Shown here one piece after another: positions 1 to 11,268 of a DNA stretch of 64,000 bases. This stretch comes from Didymella arachidicola (taxonomy: Eukaryota > Ascomycota > Dothideomycetes > Pleosporales > Didymellaceae). The notes under the pieces were generated by a model, which worked only from the letters and a program-made list of their open reading frames with translations, was not told the origin of the DNA and searched no databases. The position numbers and the translations under genes are program-made. Each line of letters opens with the position of its first letter. Positions within the stretch are counted from its first letter, which is position 1. The DNA is taken from assembly GCA_016630955.3 (NCBI GenBank), contig CM049989.1:186001-250000 (forward strand). Direction: 5' to 3'.

Positions 1-98
1 CAGAAAATTCAGTCTCGCTGTGTATATAATCTCGCCGTATACAGCATGACGCACACACAACCGCCGCCGAATCGAGCAGCTGCGCCACCGCCTCCAGA

Positions 99-1735
99 AT
101 GAGCACCACAGCAACCACCACTGAAGCCATCGAGCTCCCAATCCTCTCTCAACCCACCATCCCAGCGTCTTCGATCAGAGCCTCTCTCGACTCGCCGCGC
201 CTCGGACACCCTCAGCATGCCACCTCCCCCTCCACCGCAAAAACATCGACCCTGCACACCGTCCTCACCATCTCCACCCCCGCCTTCGTAGGCTTCATCG
301 CCAGCTTCACCAACGGCCTCATCACCATCGGGCTCCCCGAGATGGCGCACACGCTGAACCTCGACCGCGCACTGTATCTGTGGCCCTCGTCCGTGTACGG
401 GCTCACTTCAGGCGCGTGTCTGCTGCTCGCCGGCGCCATCGCAGACATTGTCGGCGCGCGGCCCGTCGAGCTGCTCGGCATCGTGCTCATCGGCGTTTTC
501 ACGCTCGCGTGCGGGTTCGCCGCCTCGGGGGAGCAGCTCGTCGCGTTCCGCGCGCTGCAGGGGGTGGCGCTCGCGCTGCATCTCCCTGCGTCTGTGGCGC
601 TGATTGCGGGTGCGGTTCCCGCTGGCCGTGCGAGGAATCTCGGGTTTGCGTGTTTGGGCTTCAGTCAGCCGCTGGGGTTTGCGGTGGGGTTGGTCGTCAG
701 CGGCGTGTTGGTCGAGAAGGCGGGCTGGCGGTCGGGGTTCTGGCTTTCTGGCGGCGCGCTGCTCGCGACTGCTGCCGCGGCCGTATGGACGCTCCCGCGG
801 CTCGGGGGCAAGCGGGAGGGCGGCCTCGCGCTCGCGAAAACGGTCGGCAGGGAGGTGGACTGGGTGGGCGGCATCGTGTCGAGCGGGGGGCTGGCCATGC
901 TCGCATACGTCCTTGCGTGAGTCTCCATCCCACATGCCAAACCACAGACTAACCCCCAGTTCGCAGCATCCTCAGCGCAGACCTCGGCGCCCTCCGTACC
1001 GCCTCGACCGCGACCCTGCTCGCGCTCAGCATCCTCCTCCTCGCCGCCTTCCCGCTGTGGATGCGCCACCGCACACACACAAACCAGCCCGCCCTCATCC
1101 CCAACACGCTCTGGTCCAACACCCCCTTCACAGCAACCTGCACCATGGTCGCTCTCTCCTACGGCGTCATGAACAGCATCGAGCTCTTCTCCTCGCTCTT
1201 CTTCCAGGAAATCCAACACGCCACCCCGCTGACCACCTCGCTGTACCTCCTCCCCAACCTCGCCACCGGCGTCGCGCTCAACATCCTCGTAGGCACCTTC
1301 GTGCACCGCGTCCCGGCACTGTACCTCGTTTCCGTCAGCGCGGCGCTATGTGCCCTCTCGCCGCTGTTCATGGCGCTGCTGGATCCCGCGTGGAACTACT
1401 TCCTCCTCGCCTTCTGGGCCCAAGTCCTCGCCCCGTTCTCCGCGGATGTCTTGTTCACCGTGGGTCTGATTATCGTCAGCGACAGTTTCCCTGAGAAGGA
1501 ACAGGCGCTTGCCGGCGCTGTGTTTAATACCGTGGCGCAGTTTGGTATGAGTCTGGGCATGGGGAGTTGTCAGGTTGTTGCGCTGGGTGTTGTGGGCAAG
1601 GGGGACGACCCGCGCGAACTGTTCAGGGGCTACCGCGCGAGTTTTTGGGCCATGTTTGCGTATATGCTGTGCTGTGTTGGTATTGCGGTTGTGGGCTTGA
1701 GGAGGGTGGGGAGGGTGGGGGTGAAGAGGGATTGA
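99..1735 (+). CDS. MFS drug/H+ antiporter, DHA2-like
   Basis: Predicted plasma-membrane efflux carrier of the major facilitator superfamily, 528 aa. Two exons, joined across a 50 bp intron at 917-966 (donor GTGAGT, acceptor GCAG), which restores one frame. The first 55 residues are hydrophilic, Ser/Thr-rich and probably cytosolic; hydrophobic helices follow to the end. Visible family signatures: a motif A-like loop at residues 112-121 (GAIADIVGAR), an RALQGVALAL segment at 151-160 resembling motif B, and a Gly-rich motif C-like helix at about 187-201, which is typical of drug:H+ antiporters. The length suits the 14-helix DHA2 group. The substrate cannot be read from sequence. The ATG at 99 is the first in frame and lies close to the window edge, so the promoter is mostly missing. 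Confidence 0.85.
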
Positions 1736-2243
1736 GCGGTGATGCATGGTACTTGTGAAGCAAGTCGATGGAGACTCGACGCAATGTACTCACTCCGTTA
1801 TATCGTCCAACCCCAGACTGACGACGACCCTCGTATTACTCATCTCATTCCCTCCCCCGCACCAGCACATCCTCAAACGAATCGATGTGTGTTCAGTAAC
1901 AATCAAAACCCTCCTTCCCATCCAGCGCCCCATCCCTTCAATTCGAGAACACGAAAGCAGAAGCCGATCCATCCCCCCTCTTTTGTAGAAGCTGCGAAAT
2001 CTAGGGGTGCAATTTTATACCTGCTTGTAGAATACAGTTTGTGTGGGTCTATCTAATGCTGGCACTTGTGTGTTTTACATCTGCGCGGGGTTATCTTCTA
2101 ACACGGCACGGTCATGGATGTTCGGTGTTCCTCGCCCCACCCGCATGCTCGAACCACGACAGCTACCAGGTGGTGGGCAGCTTGGGATACTCGTCCTTGC
2201 TAATCTTCAGGTCTTCGAATACCGAATCATCGCCTGTGGTTCG
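1736..2243. other. Intergenic, convergent gene ends
   Basis: Spacer between the 3' ends of the MFS gene and the minus-strand gene at 2244. It should hold both 3' UTRs. I see no coding stretch with family resemblance and no repeat. Confidence 0.6.
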
Positions 2244-3506
2244 TCAGTACTCGCCCCAACGAACAACAACGCCAAGCTCACCCTTGAGATGCTGCACGCG
2301 CAGCTCGTCTTCGTGCTCAAGCTGCTCAATCTCCTCCCTCGGCGTCTCCTTGTCGTGCTTCTCGTTCTTCGCCGTGGGCTCAACGGCCTTGTCTGTGTTT
2401 TCGCCAATAAGCAGGATCTGGCAGTACTCGTGGTCGAGGTACTTGGGCTTGACCTGCGACCAGGCCAGACCGCGGAACTCGTCTATGATTTCCTTGGAGA
2501 AACCAGGTTTCTGGGGGAGCGAGGCGCTGGCTGGACCGCTGCGCTCCGGGTTCTTCACGCTGACGACGAAGCTTCCCTGGTCTTTGATTCCGAGGTCTTC
2601 CTGGACCTCGCCGAGCTCGGAGGGGATTGTGGTCGAGTATACCAAATGCGTGGTAGCATCCTCGGTTCGGGTGATGAGGTATACGCCTTCTGCGACTGGT
2701 GTGACGGGATCGTTGTGGCGAGTGCCTTGCGTCTGGGTGTTGTATTCTGAGCCCTGGAAGAAGTTCTCCTTGAGGTCTTGGATGCTTGCATTTGCCTTCT
2801 CGACAAACGCCATGAAGCGGTCGTTGTGGGACTTCGGAAACACTTTCTTGGGTAGCGCGAACAAGCGGTTGTTCTTGAGATCTTGCACTGCACCGTCGCC
2901 GAGCTTCGCACCTGTGGGCAGGGGTCGCAGTACGAAAAATGTGCGCTGGAGGTCGCCCACACTCTCGGCCTCGTCAACACTGACACGGTTGCGTGTGAAG
3001 AAGTAGATGACTCCCTTTTCAAGAATGTTGGATGGCATCTTCTTCTCGCGCTGTGATGATTCCTCGATCGCGCCGTCACAGTTAGCTGCTTCATTCTTGT
3101 CTGAAGATTCTGTCTTGTCTGAAGGTGCTATCTTGTCGCCATTTTGTCGACCCTTCGTAGCCTTTGCGTCTGGGCTCTCCTTTGTGGCGTTCTCACTCTC
3201 GTTCCCATTCTTGGACGGCTTCTCCTCTGGTACGCCACCGTCCTCATCATTATCAGCATCTTTCACGACATCTTGAGCTGCTTCTCGCATCTCAGCGTCG
3301 TTATCTGTCTTTGAATCGTCCTTGTGATCGAGCATGCTGTCAATGGTTGGCTGGTTCGTCGAGGTTTTGCGACCTCGCTTAGGGGAGCTCTCGGTGTCAG
3401 CATCAGCCTCCTGCTTGCGCTTCGTACCAGCTACATTCGCGTCGTTGTTCTTTGCTGGGCTCGAATTGTCGCTGCCGTTGTGTGTCGAAGAGCGTGTGCC
3501 TGCCAT
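2244..3506 (-). CDS. Conserved fungal protein, sometimes labelled 'BTB domain transcription factor'
   Basis: Intronless, 420 aa from the ATG at 3506. The frame stays open upstream to another ATG at 3665, but those 53 extra residues look like translated leader. Residues 1-150 are low-complexity, rich in Ser/Lys/Asp/Glu, with basic runs (PKRGRK) that could serve nuclear import and a PTIDSML segment. The conserved part begins at about residue 165 (EKGVIYFFTRNRV) and runs through FVLRPLPTGAKLGDG, LPKKVFPKSHNDRFMAFVEKA, TIPSELGEVQ and DEFRGL. I recall this block from ascomycete proteins that automatic annotation often calls BTB-domain transcription factors; I cannot see a BTB fold here, so that name is doubtful. 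Role unknown, probably nuclear. Confidence 0.8.
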   Translation of the reverse strand: MAGTRSSTHNGSDNSSPAKNNDANVAGTKRKQEADADTESSPKRGRKTSTNQPTIDSMLDHKDDSKTDNDAEMREAAQDVVKDADNDEDGGVPEEKPSKNGNESENATKESPDAKATKGRQNGDKIAPSDKTESSDKNEAANCDGAIEESSQREKKMPSNILEKGVIYFFTRNRVSVDEAESVGDLQRTFFVLRPLPTGAKLGDGAVQDLKNNRLFALPKKVFPKSHNDRFMAFVEKANASIQDLKENFFQGSEYNTQTQGTRHNDPVTPVAEGVYLITRTEDATTHLVYSTTIPSELGEVQEDLGIKDQGSFVVSVKNPERSGPASASLPQKPGFSKEIIDEFRGLAWSQVKPKYLDHEYCQILLIGENTDKAVEPTAKNEKHDKETPREEIEQLEHEDELRVQHLKGELGVVVRWGEY

Positions 3507-3901
3507 TTTGAAGAAGGAGTTGAACGTTGAAGATAGATGTGGAAAATCGAAGTAGATTAATCGAAATCTCAAGACTGTAATGAGACAACAATTCTTGGGG
3601 CGCGTCTTGACTTTGAGCTGCTCGCTTCTAGCGCGTTGGTCTCGCGTTTGTGTGACGTAGACCATTTTTCATTTTGCGTCACGTGACAGACTATGTCCAG
3701 ACTCGAGACGGCGGTACGAAGTGATCGTCACGGCACGGCCCTTGCGTTCGCACTGTCTAAAACTGCTCGCTGGTTAGTTGAATACAAACCTCGATCCTAT
3801 GCACTTACTCGCAATGCAGCGACCGAGCACGAGGGAGACCAATGACTCTGTCTAGTGCGGGTTGAAGGCTAGCAAATGTATGTCTCAGCTTGATACTTAC
3901 A
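3507..3901. promoter_or_regulatory. Intergenic / promoter of the 2244-3506 gene
   Basis: Upstream region of the minus-strand gene ending at 3506 and downstream region of HEM4, both on the minus strand. A TGACGTAG/GCGTCACGTGAC stretch around 3650-3690 contains a CACGTG E-box core. No gene seen. Confidence 0.4.
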
Positions 3902-4831
3902 TTACGACCGTGATGCCAAGTATGATCTTATGCCTTCTGCAATTCCTTCCGGACTAGGCTTCTCCGCAACGACATCAGGCGTGAACTCGAACTCCTTGAT
4001 CAAGTAGTCGCGGGTCGTGGGGCCAATTGTCACGATTAGGATATCTCTCGATCCTACGTCCTTCCTACTCTTGCCTGTTTGAGCGTCCAGAAGACCTAGG
4101 CTTTCGAGCATTGCCTGACAGCCCGTTGGCGAGAATACTACAACCCACTGGCGTGATGATCCAGCCTCTGCGTTCTTCTGCCATACGCCGGTGAAGTCGG
4201 TCTTGAACGAGTGCATCTCACCCGTCTCGTAGATCACCAACTCATCCACCCGCGCGCTCTTATCCGAAGGCAGCTGTTCGGACTGCAACGTCTTCGGTAT
4301 GATATCCCTTCTCTTGTCGCCAACCATGAACAAGACCGGAGGATTCGATTCAGATGGATACAGAGCATTGTAGTGCTCGAGTATGAAGCCTGCCAGGGCT
4401 TCACCATTTCCTGTCTTTTCCCCCACAATGGGACATCGCAAGTTCAGTGCTCGCAGTCCACGCGCAGTAGCTGGTCCAACGACATAGATCGGCAGACTTT
4501 CAGGAAGCAGCTCATCCACGTCATGAGTGCCCTCTCCACGGATAGCCTCAATAACTTCGTTAAAGGCTTCTACAGCCCGCTGTGAGGTGAAGATCAGGGC
4601 TCCGTATGTTGCAAGACCCTTTTGCGATATCGGCACGAAGCCTCGGTTGAGTATGTGCTGGCGCACAATGTCTAGGGCGTCCCGCTTGAACCTGTGCTCA
4701 AGGACAGGGACGAACACGGGCGCATATTGAGATCCGTCGCAGGTAGAGAACAGCTCTTCGTATGTATCAGTCGGCACTGACTTTGTCTTGAGCAGCAGTA
4801 TTGGGACTCGCCCTCTTGGAACCTCGGCCAT
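3902..4831 (-). CDS. HEM4: Uroporphyrinogen-III synthase
   Basis: Cyclises hydroxymethylbilane with inversion of ring D to give uroporphyrinogen III, the branch point of heme and siroheme synthesis; cytosolic. 309 aa, intronless, within the usual family length. It shows the HemD two-lobe pattern: a first lobe with VPILLLKTKS near the N terminus and GALIFTSQRAVEAF at about residues 77-90, a hinge with LPIYVVGPATARGLRALNL, then a second lobe with LFMVGDKRRD, VDELVIYET and VVVFSPTGCQAMLE, ending in IVTIGPTTRDYLIKEF and a VAEKPSPEGIAEGI tail typical of the family. The start ATG at 4831 gives a normal N terminus. It is divergent from BFR1 with 237 bp between start codons, so the two probably share a promoter. 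Confidence 0.92.
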   Translation of the reverse strand: MAEVPRGRVPILLLKTKSVPTDTYEELFSTCDGSQYAPVFVPVLEHRFKRDALDIVRQHILNRGFVPISQKGLATYGALIFTSQRAVEAFNEVIEAIRGEGTHDVDELLPESLPIYVVGPATARGLRALNLRCPIVGEKTGNGEALAGFILEHYNALYPSESNPPVLFMVGDKRRDIIPKTLQSEQLPSDKSARVDELVIYETGEMHSFKTDFTGVWQKNAEAGSSRQWVVVFSPTGCQAMLESLGLLDAQTGKSRKDVGSRDILIVTIGPTTRDYLIKEFEFTPDVVAEKPSPEGIAEGIRSYLASRS

Positions 4832-5068
4832 GGTGTTTGTCGAGTGAGAGAGTACTTATTCCCAGTCAGGCCGCTCTCACTGGTCAAATCGCGCTAAACT
4901 CCACCGCGGCTCACCCGTGCACCGCTCGAGGGACAGACCCGCCCTGTTTATAATTATTTGTCCTCAGGACCTGACAATCCCCATCTCCCTTGCCCGGTCC
5001 TCGACTCCCCACTTCTATCGTCCGCCCCATTCCACCGATTGGATTTTCGTCTCCAATTGATCGTCAAG
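4832..5068. promoter_or_regulatory. Bidirectional promoter, HEM4/BFR1
   Basis: The 237 bp between divergent start codons must contain both promoters and both 5' UTRs. A pyrimidine-rich stretch precedes the BFR1 ATG, and a short AT-rich TATAATTATT segment lies near 4949. No further motif is claimed. Confidence 0.6.
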
Positions 5069-6772
5069 ATGGCTGAACTCGCGACTCCCGCTGCTGCCCA
5101 GGTGGCTACTGCCGATGCCACAGCGCCCCAGGAGAAGCAGCAGAGCGTCCGCCCTGAGAAGCCCGACGAAGACAAGTACAAGGAAGACCTCGCCAAGGCC
5201 GAGAAGGAGCACCAGGCTGCTCAGGACAAGCTTGTAGGTTTTCACAATTTCGACATTCGCTTAGTCGCGCGCAGAATGCCGTCGGCTACCTGCAGCGTCT
5301 GCGAATGATGCGCATTGCTTCATGATCGCTGACAATATTCCAGAATGCCGCCAAAGCGAAGCTCGATACCGCCCGCCCGAACAACAAGGACTCGCCGAAC
5401 GCCAAGCGCCAGCAGGAGCTCAAGACTGAGTTGAATGCTATTCGCCAGGCCCAGCAGGGCAACAAGACCGGCCGCAATGCCATCTTTGAGAAAATGAAGA
5501 AGCTCGACGAGCAGCTCAAGTCCCGCCAGAACGAGCTCAAGACCAACAAGAGCCGCGTCAACTTCAAGTCCGCCGAGGATGTTGACCAGGAGATCGCCCG
5601 CCTACAGAAGCAGGTCGACTCTGGCCTGATGAAGCTCGTTGACGAGAAGAAGGCTCTCTCCGAGATTTCTTCGCTCCACAAAGCGCGCAAGAACTTCTCT
5701 GGCTTTGACGCGCAGCAGAAGGCCATCGACGACCTCAAGGCGCAGATTGCTGAGCAGAAGAAGCTTCTCGACGACCCTGAGCAGAAGGCACTCAGCGAGA
5801 AGTACACAAAGCTCCAGACCGAGCTGGATGGTCTGAAGGCCGAGCAGGACGAGGCTTTCAAGAACCTCAAGACCCTCCGTGAGGCCGCCGACAAGGCCCG
5901 CGCCGAGCAGCAGGAGAAGTACCTTGCCAGGAAGGAGCTCAAGGACAAATACTACCAGCAGAAGCGCGCCTTCCAGGAGTACGACTTCCAGGCCCGCAAG
6001 GCCCGCAACGAGCGCAGGAAGCAGGAGCAGGTCCAGTACCTCGCTGGCAAGCGCAAGCAGGCTGCCGAACAGCGTCTCGAGGAAGCCAGTGCCCCCGCAT
6101 ACCAGGACGAGATTTACGCCACCGAGGGACTCATCCGTCACTTCGACCCATCTGCTCTTCCTGCTAAGGAGGCCACGTCTGCTAGCAAGTTCGCTGCCTC
6201 TGCCCAACGCACCGTCGAGGCCTCTGATATCAAGGGTACCCGCATTTCCAAGAAGGACACTGAGGAGGAGAGCTACTTCACGGGCACAGGAGGTAAGAAG
6301 GGCAAGAAGGGCGGCAAGAAGGGGGGTGCTGCCCCTGCCGCTTCCAAGTTCAACCTGAACATCGGCATCATCGAGGAGCTCGCCAAGGTTGGCGTTGACG
6401 CTCCCTCTAGCCAGGCCGATGTCCCTGCCACTGTCGAGAAGCTCAAGGAGAAGCTTGCTCACTGGAAGGAAGACCAAGACCGCAAGACCAATGAAGTACG
6501 TTATTTCCCTACTCTCATCACAAGGTGTCACGAGCTTATGAAAGTAGAACATTGAGAAGGCCAAGAAAGAGATCGCCCGTCTTGAGGCTGAGGAGGACGC
6601 CGCCGCCAACGGTACGACAGACGCGGCACGCAAGCCTGGACAGAAGAACCAGGCCGTTAACGGCTCTGCCTCCCCATCCGCTGAGGTCGCTCAGGAGAAC
6701 GACGCTGCCGCCGATGCTGCGGAGGATCTGAAGAAGGCCTCCATCGAGGACAAGGAGACCACTGAGGCATGA
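5069..6772 (+). CDS. BFR1: Bfr1-type nuclear segregation / mRNP protein
   Basis: Coiled-coil RNA-binding protein; in yeast Bfr1 associates with polysomal mRNPs at the ER and affects ploidy and secretion. 513 aa in three exons: 5069-5233, 5344-6495 and 6548-6772 (introns 110 and 52 bp, donors GTAGGT and GTACGT). Residues about 25-300 are a nearly uninterrupted Lys/Glu/Ala-rich heptad region with the family hallmarks RPNNKDSPNAKRQQEL, SRVNFKSAEDVDQEIARLQKQVDSGLMKLVDEKKAL and FSGFDAQQKAIDDL. A KKGKKGGKKGG segment near 370-385 is a likely RNA-contact tail, followed by a second conserved block (KFNLNIGIIEELAKVGVDAP). The last exon is acidic and of low complexity. The start was taken at MAELATP because the extra upstream residues in frame look like leader. 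Confidence 0.9.
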
Positions 6773-7454
6773 ACCGCCTTTCTGAACACATCTGTCCAAC
6801 TTGTTTGTCATTGAAAAGTAAGTGATCTGTTTGAGATTTATCACGGCCATGGTTCAGCATCTTATCCTTTTTAGCGCCACTTATTCCTTCTGGCATGGTT
6901 ATGGGACGACAGCGGCATGGCATAAGGTCTAGGTTCTGTGCAATGTTCTATACGCTTTTCTGAGCTGCGTATGAGCACGAAACTTAGGTCGTAATATATT
7001 CCCAGTAATGTTCATTGCTCGTGCGTGTGTACAGTGGCTGGTGTCCTGGAGCAACCAAGCGTAATATGTCGCCATCCGGGTTTGTGATCACGGATGCTTT
7101 CCGCTACTTACTAGCTTGTTGCTGTAGAACAGTGGTCTTTGGATCGAGCCTCGCGTTCGAGAAGGTGCCAGTATCGCGGTTTGCGTACAGCAGCAGATCT
7201 GGTGTTGAATCCTTTGACTTAGTAGCTGACGCTTCAGCATAATGAGAACGCACTGTTCGGCTCCTCAGCAGACAGCGTAATGGTAGAGACTAGATCAAGC
7301 GATCGAGTCTGCAGCTGTCAGAAATGTGGGGCGTGATGGAGGGGGCTTCTGTTGCACACACTACGTCATCATCAAGGAACGGACCTACAAGAGGCGCATC
7401 TGTCGCGAAACTCGAACCCTCACTACATCACTCTTCTTCCAAGGTACGACATCA
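6773..7454. other. Intergenic, tandem genes
   Basis: 3' region of BFR1 and promoter of the next plus-strand gene. No open frame here resembles a known family and no repeat is evident. Confidence 0.5.
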
Positions 7455-8215
7455 ATGTTCCGATCAATTACGCTTGCAAGACGCGGACTGACAATCGTCT
7501 CACAGTCCTCATTCCAAAGTAAATTCACTCGCATACCACAAGCTTTCACCATGTCTGGCTTCAGCAACACCGACACCGGCTCCAAGACTGCCGACCCCTA
7601 CACCGCGAAGAACAAGGAAGAGGTGTCTCTGAAGGAGAAGGTCGAGGATCTCTTTACCTTCATTGACAAGACCAAGTTCTGCCTATTCACCACACACGCT
7701 GGCGACAGCGACCTGCTTGCTAGCCGCGCTATGGCCCTTGCCGCCAAGGTACATCACCAATATGCTAAGCATTGCAACAGCTTCTAACATTCTCACAGGA
7801 GGGCAACGGCTTCGACCTTCTCTTCCACACCAACACCGAGTCTGGTAAGACAGATGACCTCAAGGAGGACTCCTCGGTCAACATTGGCTTCATCAACAAC
7901 TCTGGGGAGTGGGCTTCCATCTCCGGCCATGCCTCGATCGAGACCAACCGCGACATCGTCAAGAAGCACTACTCACCAGCCCTCAAGGCCTGGATCGGTG
8001 ACCTCGGCGATGGCAAGCACGACGGCGGCCCAGAAGACCCCCGCATCGGCATCATCCGTGTGAAGGCCAAGACTGCACAGTACGCTGTCTCGAGGAGAAC
8101 AGCCGTTGGTGGTTTGGTCGAGCTTGCCAAGGGCATTGCGACCGGCGAGGCTCCCAGCATCAACAAGCTGAGACACCTTGACGAGTCCGAGATCGCGCAG
8201 TGGAAGTCCCAGTAG
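7455..8215 (+). CDS. bli-3: BLI-3-like FMN-binding split-barrel protein
   Basis: Pyridoxamine-phosphate-oxidase-like flavin-binding fold (general stress protein 26 group). Neurospora bli-3 is blue-light induced; the biochemical role is unsettled. Two exons, 7455-7748 and 7799-8215, with a 50 bp intron. The conserved core starts at the ATG at 7551 (MSGFSNTDTGSKTADPY), giving 204 aa, and includes KVEDLFTFIDKTKFCLFTTHAGD, GFDLLFHTNTESGKTDDL, DSSVNIGFINN, EWASISGHASIETNRDIVKKHYSPALKAWIGDLGDG and RIGIIRVKAKTAQYAV. An in-frame ATG at 7455 would add 32 residues rich in Arg/Ser with few acids, looking like a mitochondrial presequence. The longer start is given as the feature start, but the 7551 start is at least as likely. 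Confidence 0.88.
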
Positions 8216-8591
8216 ATGCGTCGGCAGCTTCCCAGCTCACGATGATATGACATATCTGAACAGATGTGCTGACTGGATGCCTAAAGGCATTTAGCGAGGC
8301 ATCTGTCACTCTATATATAATTAGCCAAACAATGAACAAAATAATTGAAATAATCCATAAGTCACGCTATACAAATCTTGCCGTGCTGCAGCTACAGTGT
8401 AATGGTGGTGACGCTACTCACTAGGCCGAACCTCGAACGAGTGACGTCAGTGCGACGAAAGTCGCGTTCGCGTTCGATCGCCTTTCACATGTTTCCAAGC
8501 TCCAAGGACAGCGAGCTGTCTCTTGTTCGCTCATTGCACCAGCCCATCTTCAACGACCCCCATTTGACATCTGCTCTCCTGAGCTTAACAG

Positions 8592-9295
8592 ATGGAGAAT
8601 CCAGTCGAAGAAATCGCGGATATTATACACCTGCTTACTCAATCTCCACCCTCGACACAGCGGCAAACCATCGAGAAATACTTCACACCCGATGCCGCTT
8701 TCACGCACCCATTCTGCCGTACAGGGAAATGGCCGAATTCGAGGGTGCTGATTGGGCTGATCTACCGCTGGTACAAGATCATGAGCCCAAGCATCGACAT
8801 CACAGTCCAGAGCGTCGGCACGTTTACCATCGTCTTGCCAGCATGCCACAGCAAGCTGACGAAGCAGTAGCCTTCGACGATTCGAATCTCATCCTCTACG
8901 TAACCATCTTCCAGATCTTCCGGATCTGGGTTATACCCTTCTACTACGCACCGGTACACTTGACATCAGTCATCAAGCTGCAGCGCAGCGAAGATGACGA
9001 GAAGTACTACATCGAATCGCAGGACGATCTCTACGCCGTCGATCAGTGGATAAAATTTATCGCACCAGGTGGCTGGATCTTGGTGTACGCGTGGCAGTTC
9101 TGGGCATCGTTCTTCTGTGCCGTCGGCGCGGTTCTATTGCACCCTGTCACGCTTCTGGAAGAGCGAGCAAGCAGAGGTGATGGCGGGGAGATCGAGTGGC
9201 AGAAGAAGAAGAAGAAGCGGGGAGGACAGTTAGATGGCATGAGCGCAGCGGAGGTCTTGAGGAGGACAGAGCTCAAGGGGAGGATTATCGGTTGA
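8592..9295 (+). CDS. SigF-like NTF2-fold membrane-associated protein
   Basis: 216 aa. The N-terminal half matches the fungal SigF-like NTF2-like domain as I remember it (MENPVEEIADIIHLLTQSPPS, QRQTIEKYFTPDAAFTHPFCRTG, IYRWYKIMSPSIDITVQSV, then AFDDSNLILYVTIFQIFRIWVIPFY). A hydrophobic helix near residues 150-180 (WILVYAWQFWASFFCAVGAVL) suggests membrane attachment, followed by a basic KKKKKR tail. Exons 8592-8817 and 8871-9295. Only a GC-AG intron (donor GCACGT at 8818, acceptor GTAG at 8870) joins SV to AFD in frame; the GT at 8822 leaves the wrong phase. Function unknown; the name refers to a sporulation-linked sequence family and no sigma factor activity is implied. Confidence 0.78.
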
Positions 9296-11268
9296 CAAGC
9301 AGGACAGGCCCGCCCTCTCAGGGCCGCGCAGGTTCCTGCAGTTGCTCTAATGCGTCTCGATTAGCGTTTGGAGATGCGAAGAAGTTGTAAGGTTGAATGA
9401 ATACAATGATCATCTTGAACATCATGTTTATGGGTGCTCCCCCACTACATCCAGCACTCGACCCGTTAGTCGTTGTAATAGAGGCAGTGTTCGCTGCATT
9501 TTCTTCCGCATCTCCACCTGTAACAAGCGAGCCAAGTCTCCTCACGGCCGTTATCAGGCGCGCAGCAGGGGTGATCATGTACGCTGTGGATGTGCGCGAT
9601 TGTATTGAACGCTGGCAGCCTTGTCCTCGACGTGGCAAACAGCACACTCAACGTTGCACCCACATGCAGCATCCGCTCACGAGATCAGATCCTTCGAGCC
9701 TTGGATCGTCAGGCTGCAACTCTAAAATTAGTTTACAATAGATAGCAAACTTACCGACAGAAGAATCTTCCAGTGCACCAAACCACTTCGGTATGTCCGG
9801 GCCGTGCTAAGTTTATTCCCTTCCGCTCAAAGCAGACATGGCACGAGTAACGTCCGACTAAATTCCTACCGGTGTCCCGTACCGTTGACCTAAATGCTCG
9901 CCTCGAATCCGGCACAGGCACACCTGCGCGGTACCTGAAAATCAAGCTGACAGAAGCGACGGTCCCTCTTGAGCTGTGGAGGTTGTTCAGTAGCGACTCG
10001 AAGCGAGGTCGCAGTTGAGACTACCATTCTTGCATCAAATCCAAGACACAGGTCACAATACCAAGCCGCGCGCAGGGTTTTAGTTTTCAGTTGTGTTGAA
10101 GTATGATTGATTGAAGTTAATTATCGAGAGCCTGCGCCGAAGTACCCATCCACTAGCGCCATAAACAGCACTAGTTACTAAGCCCATATTGAAGGAAACC
10201 ACCACCCAATAAGTTGGTGAATGGGAGCTGACATAAGGTAAGGCTCGAGCCAATGCCAAGGGGATGGCAGACTCTTGACTGCAGTCACTATCCTTAGAGC
10301 AGAAAAGATCGGCCATCTGTCGTGTGCCGAAGATGCAGTAGTGTACGCGAGGCTCTGGCTGGCAGTTTGTGCAGGCAGCCCTGCAAGATGGGAATGTCGC
10401 GACGATTGGCGGTCGAAATGACTGGCAGATAAGCGCTCCGTTATGACGTCCAGCATCTTCAAAGCGACGGTTGTTGACATTCGCTAGACAGACTGCCGAA
10501 CGCGAGCAAGCCACCCCACAGGAAGTTCACCAATCCCGTGTAGAACCACACAAAAACGAGACTGCTCCTAGCTTGCGAGCATGAAGCCCATGCAAGAAAC
10601 CGCGCTGTGCTTCGGCCTGCTGCATCCGATTACTTCCCTTGCGCGAATCACAATGCTGACTCCTTAGCGCCTCGTATTGGGTCGCCTGAACAAAAGTCGA
10701 ACATCGCGATCCTCGACAAGCCGCCAAAAAGAACTTCCAAGACAAAGGCCCTGCTATCGCCCAATGGTCGTTCAACGCTTCTCATGCACGGCACACCTGC
10801 CTTTATGATGGACAGGACCTGGGGAAAGCGAGACGACGTTTGCAGGTGTGCCCGAATAACGCCTGATCGGCCCAAGGGTCTACCGTTCTGACTCCCGTCA
10901 TTTGACCATGCCATGCCTAACCGGCGATAGAGCACGCGCGAAGAGGCACGGCTCACTAGGTCGATAGTGTATCGAGTCTAAGAGGCAAGCTTTGCCTCCT
11001 AGCACCAGTACGCCGGTGTATATTGGACGGCCTTGAATAAGGCCTGCAGGAGGTATATATTCTTTCTTTGACCCGGACCCCTTTGTAGTCGTCTCCAACC
11101 CGTCTCTCGCTCATCGGTCCTGCCCTGCATATCTGGTTGCAACTGCCATTCGTTTCAGGTACCAGCCATTACACTGTCGATCGTTGGAATATACATCTAC
11201 CGTAATCGCTACACCAAATCTTCGTTGCGCCGAAAACATCGATAGTCCCACACATATACAACTCCACG
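9296..11268. other. Gene-poor stretch
   Basis: Nearly 2 kb between two plus-strand genes. Open frames on both strands are short and have no domain-like composition. A TATATATTC stretch at about 11055 lies roughly 215 bp before the next ATG and could be a TATA element. Nothing else can be supported. Confidence 0.5.

Noticed and set aside
408..935. Minus-strand open frame within the MFS gene
   Set aside because: Arg/Pro-rich shadow of a GC3-rich exon, with no domain.
5602..6633. Long minus-strand open frame opposite BFR1
   Set aside because: Leu-rich mirror of the Lys/Glu-rich coiled coil; it is the antisense shadow of an exon with biased codon use.
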